The notes under the pieces: model-generated
Told to the model about the DNA's origin: nothing
The model's input: only the letters and a program-made list of their open reading frames with translations
The model's database searches: none
Source: an uncultured Planctomycetota bacterium
Lineage (GTDB): Bacteria; Planctomycetota; UBA1135; GCA-002686595
NCBI GenBank assembly: GCA_903928115.1
Contig: CAIYPP010000134.1
Span: forward strand, 1-36,484
DNA length: 36,484 nucleotides
Direction of reading: 5' to 3'
Made by a program: the position numbers and the translations under genes
In this document: positions 32,114 through 36,484 of the stretch, in pieces
Layout of the letters: the number at the start of each line of letters is the position of its first letter
Numbering within the stretch: the stretch's first letter is position 1

Positions 32114-34183
32114 ATGCGTACCCTCGCATTTGCCTTCGCGACCGTGGCTGCGGTCGCCTTCGCGCCCACGGGCGCCTTCGCCCAGCAGCTCGGCTGCACC
32201 ACCGGCGGCGCCGGCGGTCTCTTCCCGACCTCGGGCACCGGCAACGGCACGTACCAGACCGTGCTGCCGACGTTCCCGATGACGAGCACGCTGAACGTGC
32301 CGTCGATTCCGCCGGGCGCGACCTGCGTGACCGAGGTCAAGCTCAACGGCATGACGCACACGTACACCGGCGACGTCCAGTACGTGCTGACGAGCCCGTC
32401 GGGACAGAAAATCAACCTGTTCAACCGCCAAGGCGGAGCGAACGACTGGGGCGGCGACTACGTCATCAACAGCGTCGAGCAGGGCGCGCCTCTTCCGACT
32501 GCGGTCGGCGGGATCTATCCGACCGGCTCGACCTTCTCGCAGAGCTTCGGCACGTGGACGGGCGGCAACTTCGCGATCGACAACGTCGCGCTCTCGGCCG
32601 TTCCTGCGGCGACCGGCGACTGGACGCTCACGATCTATGACTGGGTCAGCGGCGACATCGGCACGCTGACCTCGTGGGATATCTGCTTCGGCACGCCTCC
32701 GCCGATCCCGCCGCCGACGCTCGCGCCCACGCTCACCGCTCCGGCCGCGAACGCGAACGTGACCGGCCTCTTCGTGGCGCTCTCTTGGGGCTCCGTGCTC
32801 GGCGCCACCAGCTACGAAGTCGACGTCGACGGCACGATCGTGGCGGTCCCCGGCACGAGCTACAGCTTCCAGTCGACGGTCGGAACGCACACGTGGACCG
32901 CGCGCGGCGTCAACAACTCCGGCGCGGGTCCGTGGGCGCTCTCGCGCAGCTTCACGGACACGGGACTCGCGACGCCCGCACTGACCACTCCTGCCGCGAA
33001 TGCTGCGGTCTTCGGGCCTAGCGTGAACTTGGTCTGGGGCGCGGTGTCGGGCGCATCGGGTTACGACGTCGACGTCGACGGCACGGTGTTCTCCGTTGCC
33101 GCGTCGCCGTTCGCGTACACCTCGGCCCCGGGCGTGCACAACTGGAAGGTGCGCGCGAAGTGGCTGAACAACACCGTGGTCGGCCCGTACTCGGTCGCAC
33201 GCACGTTCACCGACCTCGGTGCTCCGCCGACGCCGTGCAACGGCTCGACGCTCACGACGGTTCCGTTCACGGGCGGCAACGGCCTCGGCACCAACAGCGG
33301 CGTCTACTTCGACATCAACGTCCTGAACCCGGCAGGCATCACGCTCTCGCAGCTCGCGACGAACGCCAACGCGACGGCGGGCACGGCCTTCACTCTGGAG
33401 ATCTACACGAAGTCGGGCACGTACGTCGGCTTCGAGACCACGGCCGCGGCGTGGACGCTCCGCGCCACGGGCGGCGGTGTCGCGGTCGGCAACAACACGG
33501 CGCCTGGTGCGCTCGTCGAGTTCCCCGACTTCACGCTCCCCACGGGCGTCACGGGCTTCTGCCTCAAGATCATCGGCGCGGGCCACAGCTACACCAACGG
33601 CAACGGCGGCAACCAGACCTACACCAACGCCGACATGACGATCACGCTCGGCAAGGCGCAGGCTGCGGTGTTCACGGGCGCGCTCAACAACCCGCGCGTT
33701 TGGAACGGCACGGTGATCTACAACTGCAATGTCGCTCCGCCGGTCATCAACTACTGCACCGCCGGCACCTCGACCAACGGCTGCACGCCGGCGATCTCCG
33801 CGGCGAACCAGCCCAAGGTCACGCTCGCGGGTACCTGCACGATCAGCGTGTCGGGTCTCGAAGGCCAGAAGCAGGGTCTGATCTTCTACGGCATCAACAA
33901 CTCGGGCTTCACCCCGACGCCGTGGGCCTCGGGCAGCTCCAGCTTCCTGTGCGTCAAGGCCCCGACCCAGCGCCTGCCCGCGTCCACGACGGGCGGCACC
34001 ACGGGTCAGTGCGACGGCAACATCTCGGCGGACCTGCACGCTTACCTCGCCGGAAACCCCACCGCCATCGGCCTGCCGCTGGTCGCGGGGAACAAGGTGT
34101 ACGCGCAGACGTGGTACCGCGACCCGCCGGCCGTGAAGACCACGAACCTGACGAACGCGCTCGAGCTCACGGTCATCCCGTGA
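32114..34183 (+). CDS. Secreted P-domain protein with two FN3-like repeats (paralogue 1)
   Basis: The 689-residue product has a signal peptide ending at GAFA-QQ (residue 23). Residues about 55-195 match the proprotein-convertase P domain: TEVKLNGMTHTYTGDVQYVL, SPSGQKINLF and GDWTLTIYDWVSGDIGTLTSW. No protease catalytic domain is present. Two FN3-like modules follow (about 205-290 and 295-375, each with a YEVDVDGT or YDVDVDGT turn), then a beta-rich domain (380-560) and a C-terminal module starting YCTAGTSTNGC and ending YRDPP ... ELTVIP. The C-terminal module has four conserved cysteines and may be a surface-attachment or sorting domain, which is inference. The function is probably adhesive or structural. 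Confidence 0.88.
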   Translation: MRTLAFAFATVAAVAFAPTGAFAQQLGCTTGGAGGLFPTSGTGNGTYQTVLPTFPMTSTLNVPSIPPGATCVTEVKLNGMTHTYTGDVQYVLTSPSGQKINLFNRQGGANDWGGDYVINSVEQGAPLPTAVGGIYPTGSTFSQSFGTWTGGNFAIDNVALSAVPAATGDWTLTIYDWVSGDIGTLTSWDICFGTPPPIPPPTLAPTLTAPAANANVTGLFVALSWGSVLGATSYEVDVDGTIVAVPGTSYSFQSTVGTHTWTARGVNNSGAGPWALSRSFTDTGLATPALTTPAANAAVFGPSVNLVWGAVSGASGYDVDVDGTVFSVAASPFAYTSAPGVHNWKVRAKWLNNTVVGPYSVARTFTDLGAPPTPCNGSTLTTVPFTGGNGLGTNSGVYFDINVLNPAGITLSQLATNANATAGTAFTLEIYTKSGTYVGFETTAAAWTLRATGGGVAVGNNTAPGALVEFPDFTLPTGVTGFCLKIIGAGHSYTNGNGGNQTYTNADMTITLGKAQAAVFTGALNNPRVWNGTVIYNCNVAPPVINYCTAGTSTNGCTPAISAANQPKVTLAGTCTISVSGLEGQKQGLIFYGINNSGFTPTPWASGSSSFLCVKAPTQRLPASTTGGTTGQCDGNISADLHAYLAGNPTAIGLPLVAGNKVYAQTWYRDPPAVKTTNLTNALELTVIP

Positions 34184-34238
34184 TTTCGTAGCGGGATTCG
34201 ATTCCCCCACGAGCCGCGCCGCAGGGCTCGGCAGACAC

Positions 34239-34274
34239 GCTCGGGAGCCGCTGGACGGCTCCCGAGCTGTTTTT
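34239..34274 (+). terminator. Rho-independent terminator after P-domain gene 1
   Basis: An exact 11-bp stem (34239-34249 with 34257-34267), 7-base loop, followed by TGTTTTT. It lies 56 bases past the stop. This is the only hairpin in the window with a proper T-run. Confidence 0.85.
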
Positions 34275-34440
34275 CTGCGGACGAGCCGCGAGGCAGGAGG
34301 GGCCGAGGGAGCGCGGAATCCATCAAAATTCGGCGCAGGGGGCCCCAATCTCCGCGGGACGAGTATGCTCGGAAGGAGAGTGGCCGCGGGGTCGTCGAAG
34401 CGACGGCACCGGCGCCAGCCCCCATCTTCTGTCTCAGGAG

Positions 34441-34446
34441 CAGGAG
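34441..34446 (+). promoter_or_regulatory. Shine-Dalgarno site CAGGAG for P-domain gene 2
   Basis: CAGGAG lies 9 bases before the ATG at 34456, with a second AGGAG at 34436-34440. TATGCT at 34364-34369 is a candidate -10 that would leave a leader of about 80 bases. Confidence 0.6.
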
Positions 34447-34455
34447 TCCCTCCCG

Positions 34456-36261
34456 ATGCGTTCCCTACTTCTCGGTCTCGCCACTGCGGCGACCTTTGTT
34501 TTCGGCGCGAGCCACGCGCAAACGATCTCCCCCTGCACCACGGGTGGCGGCGGCGGTCTGATTCCGACCTCCGGAACCGGCGGCGGTGGTACCTACCCCG
34601 GAACGTTCCCGCCGTTCGCGTTCTCGTCGACGCTCAACGTGCCCTCGATCCCCGCGGGCGCGACCTGCGTCACGGAGATCAAGCTGAACGGCATGTCGCA
34701 CACGTGGGCCGGAGACATCCACTTCGTGCTCACGACGCCCTCGGGCACGCGCATCAACCTGCTCAATCAAGCGGGCGACGCGTGCGACTTCGGCGGCGAC
34801 TACGGCATCACGAGCTTCGAGCTCTACCAAGCGCCCGGAGCCTGCGTGAACGGGATTCTGACCCCGGGGCAGATCTCGCAGGTGTACGGCAACTGGCCGA
34901 CGGGCACGAACAACATCTTCAACACGCCGCTTTCCCAAGTGGCTCCGGCGACCGGCGACTGGACGCTGACGGTGTACGACTGGTTCGCGCAGGACGCGGG
35001 TGGTCTCTCTTCGTGGGACATCTGCTTCGGCACGCCGCCTCCGGTCCCCGCGCCGACCTATCGGCCCACGCTCGTCTCGCCGACCAACAACCAATCGCTC
35101 TACGGTCCGGCCGTGACGCTGACGTGGAATGCCGTCCCTGGAGCCACCGGCTACGACGTCGACGTCGACGGCTTCGTCTATCCGGTGCCCACGGGCACGA
35201 GCTACATCTACAACTCGACGGTGGGCCAGCACACTTGGTCCGTCCGAGCGAAGAACGCGGCCGGGGTCGGCCCCTTCTCGCTGCCGTTCCTCTTCAACGA
35301 CATCGGCGCGCCGCCGGCGACGTGCAATGGACCGCGGCTCGCGAGCATCTTCACGGGCACCGGCGGCCTGGTGACGGGCAATCAGATGTTCGTCGACCTC
35401 AACGTGCTCAAGCCGGGCGGTATCAGCATCTCGCAGCTGCAGACCCACTGCAGCGCGGTGTTCGGCACGCCCTTCACGATGCAGGTCTACACGAAGAACG
35501 GAACCTTCGTGGGTTCTGAGACGAACGCGGGTTTGTGGACGCTTCGTGCGACGGGCTCGGGTATCGCCGCAGGGGCGAACCAAGCCTCGCTGGTGGAGTT
35601 CCCCGACTTCACCCTGCCCCAAGGGGTGAGCGGCATGGCCGTGGTCATGGGTGCCGGTGTGGGCCACAAGTACTCGGGCTTCGGCTCCACGCAGACCTAC
35701 TCGGATCCCAACCTCGTGATCAGCGGCGGCAAGACTCTGAACGTGCCGTTCAGCGGAATCGCGAACAACAACAAGATGTGGAACGGAGCGGTGATCTACG
35801 ACTGCTTCTACGCGCCGCCGCCGGTGACCTACTGCACGGCGGGCACTTCGACGAACGGCTGCACGCCGTCGATCGCGGCCGCGAACCAGCCGCGCGTCAG
35901 CCTGACGGGCACGGCGATCGTGAGCGTCAGCAACGTCGAAGGCCAGAAGCAGGGACTGCTGTTCTACGGCATCAACAACTCGGGCTTCATCCTCACGCCG
36001 TGGAGCACGACCAGCACGAGCTACCTGTGTGTCAAGGCGCCGACGCAGCGCCTGCCCGCGCAGAGCTCCGGCGGCTCCACCGGCTTCTGCAACGGCGGCA
36101 TCTCGGCAGACTTCCACGCCTTCTTCGCAGCCAACCCGACCGCGCTCGGTCTGCCGCTGACGGTGGGACAGAAGGTGTATACGCAGGCGTGGTACCGCGA
36201 CCCGCCGGCCCCGAAGACCACCAACCTCTCGAACGCGATCGAACTCACCGTCGGTCCGTGA
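34456..36261 (+). CDS. Secreted P-domain protein with one FN3-like repeat (paralogue 2)
   Basis: The 601-residue product has a signal peptide ending at SHA-QT (residue 21). The domain order matches paralogue 1: P-domain (TEIKLNGMSHTWAGDIHFVL, TPSGTRINLL, GDWTLTVYDWFAQDAGGLSSW), one FN3-like module with YDVDVDGFVY instead of two, the beta-rich domain, and the C-terminal YCTAGTSTNGC ... CVKAPTQRLPA ... YRDPP module. The loss of one module accounts for the 88-residue length difference. Two extra cysteines occur in the P-domain (ACDF and GACV). No catalytic domain is seen. The last 69 coding bases, including the stop, recur at the window end. It is preceded by the terminator of paralogue 1, so it is a separate unit. 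Confidence 0.88.
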   Translation: MRSLLLGLATAATFVFGASHAQTISPCTTGGGGGLIPTSGTGGGGTYPGTFPPFAFSSTLNVPSIPAGATCVTEIKLNGMSHTWAGDIHFVLTTPSGTRINLLNQAGDACDFGGDYGITSFELYQAPGACVNGILTPGQISQVYGNWPTGTNNIFNTPLSQVAPATGDWTLTVYDWFAQDAGGLSSWDICFGTPPPVPAPTYRPTLVSPTNNQSLYGPAVTLTWNAVPGATGYDVDVDGFVYPVPTGTSYIYNSTVGQHTWSVRAKNAAGVGPFSLPFLFNDIGAPPATCNGPRLASIFTGTGGLVTGNQMFVDLNVLKPGGISISQLQTHCSAVFGTPFTMQVYTKNGTFVGSETNAGLWTLRATGSGIAAGANQASLVEFPDFTLPQGVSGMAVVMGAGVGHKYSGFGSTQTYSDPNLVISGGKTLNVPFSGIANNNKMWNGAVIYDCFYAPPPVTYCTAGTSTNGCTPSIAAANQPRVSLTGTAIVSVSNVEGQKQGLLFYGINNSGFILTPWSTTSTSYLCVKAPTQRLPAQSSGGSTGFCNGGISADFHAFFAANPTALGLPLTVGQKVYTQAWYRDPPAPKTTNLSNAIELTVGP

Positions 36262-36286
36262 GCGGGAGGCCGGTCGCGGTACCACC
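36193..36286 (+). repeat. Exact 94-base direct repeat, copy 1
   Basis: This segment covers the last 23 codons with stop of P-domain gene 2, starting at the Tyr codon of YRDPP, and 25 bases beyond. It is identical to 36391-36484. The base before it (G) differs from that before copy 2 (C). Copies are 198 bases apart start to start. Confidence 0.95.
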
Positions 36287-36294
36287 TCAGCCGC

Positions 36295-36379
36295 GCTGCG
36301 CCTAGGGGCGCAGCTTGGGGGATCCCTCGCCGAAGACGCCAAGGCGTCTTCGGCGCCGCCGCGCGCGAGCGCGCGGCGG
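36295..36379 (+). terminator. Three stacked hairpins between the repeat copies
   Basis: Three perfect hairpins in 85 bases: 36295-36302 with 36307-36314 (8 bp, loop TAGG), 36328-36340 with 36343-36355 (13 bp, loop AA), and 36356-36366 with 36369-36379 (11 bp, loop GA). The second and third abut with no gap. They likely end transcription of P-domain gene 2, although no T-run follows. They could instead belong to a repeat unit. Confidence 0.6.
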
Positions 36380-36390
36380 ACGGGCTTACC

Positions 36391-36484
36391 TACCGCGACC
36401 CGCCGGCCCCGAAGACCACCAACCTCTCGAACGCGATCGAACTCACCGTCGGTCCGTGAGCGGGAGGCCGGTCGCGGTACCACC
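36391..36484 (+). repeat. Exact 94-base direct repeat, copy 2 (cut by window edge)
   Basis: It repeats the 3' end of P-domain gene 2 with its stop at 36457-36459, but without the rest of the gene. The frame upstream is not homologous, so it is a gene-tail fragment, a tandem unit or an assembly artefact. The repeat may continue past the window. Confidence 0.9.

Noticed and set aside
34185..34212. A T-arm-like sequence (GGGATTCGATTCCC) suggesting a tRNA
   Set aside because: The preceding 60 bases are the end of P-domain gene 1 and give no acceptor, D or anticodon arm, and no matching 3' end is present.
36262..36484. Terminal inverted repeats of an insertion sequence
   Set aside because: The 94-base copies are direct, not inverted, and no transposase frame lies within or next to them.

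Overview
The window reads as chromosomal sequence from a high-G+C (roughly two-thirds G+C by eye) bacterium, most likely a member of the Planctomycetota. This rests on the family-level look of the large secreted proteins at the right end. Their C-terminal module (YC-x8-GC ... CVKAPTQR ... WYRDPP) resembles modules I associate with environmental planctomycetes. The placement is from memory and cannot be tested here. The left edge cuts nadD and the right edge cuts a repeat, so the window may be a whole contig. No rRNA, tRNA, transposase, integrase, phage gene or CRISPR array was recognised.

Layout. 1-4.1 kb: nadD (cut) and hisS on the minus strand, a small lipoprotein on plus, miaA on minus, and an exported protein of unknown function on plus. 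4.1-10.1 kb: a tight minus-strand run in transcription order menG, CPBP-family protease, ubiX, ubiA/mqnP-like prenyltransferase, holA, mutL. The first three junctions are 4-base GTGA stop/start overlaps. The set joins late menaquinone synthesis to a replication clamp-loader subunit and a mismatch-repair protein. 10.2-17.0 kb: two tandem paralogous lipoproteins of more than 1000 residues, with an Ig-like segment, a calcium-loop-like motif and a propeller-like region. 17.4-20.9 kb: plus-strand ruvB, a SpoIID-domain protein and tgt. 20.9-22.5 kb: a 50-residue four-cysteine protein and an exported SH3-like protein on minus. 22.8-24.3 kb: an aminotransferase and panD on plus. 24.4-27.2 kb: a minus-strand set of a membrane protein, comF and larC. 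27.3-30.8 kb: gatC, gatA, gatB and a small membrane protein, chained by 4-base overlaps. 30.8-31.8 kb: an acidic exported protein on minus. 32.1-36.3 kb: two tandem paralogous secreted proteins with a P-domain and FN3-like modules.

How genes work together. MenG, UbiX and the UbiA-like enzyme fit the end of menaquinone biosynthesis, probably the futalosine route. GatCAB makes Gln-tRNA or Asn-tRNA by transamidation. HisS, MiaA and Tgt add further tRNA charging and modification. RuvB, MutL and HolA serve recombination, repair and replication. NadD and PanD serve NAD and coenzyme A synthesis. LarC makes the nickel-pincer cofactor. The remaining large genes are surface or envelope proteins with no assigned function.

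Most notable signals: (i) many first genes of transcription units carry a GCTANNNT box only 7-15 bases before the start codon, suggesting very short or absent leaders, while the two large secreted proteins have long leaders with AGGAG sites; (ii) an exact 94-base direct repeat at the right end encloses three stacked hairpins; (iii) there are two tandem pairs of large surface-protein paralogues, one pair sharing a 92-base identical block; (iv) a CPBP membrane protease sits inside the menaquinone operon.
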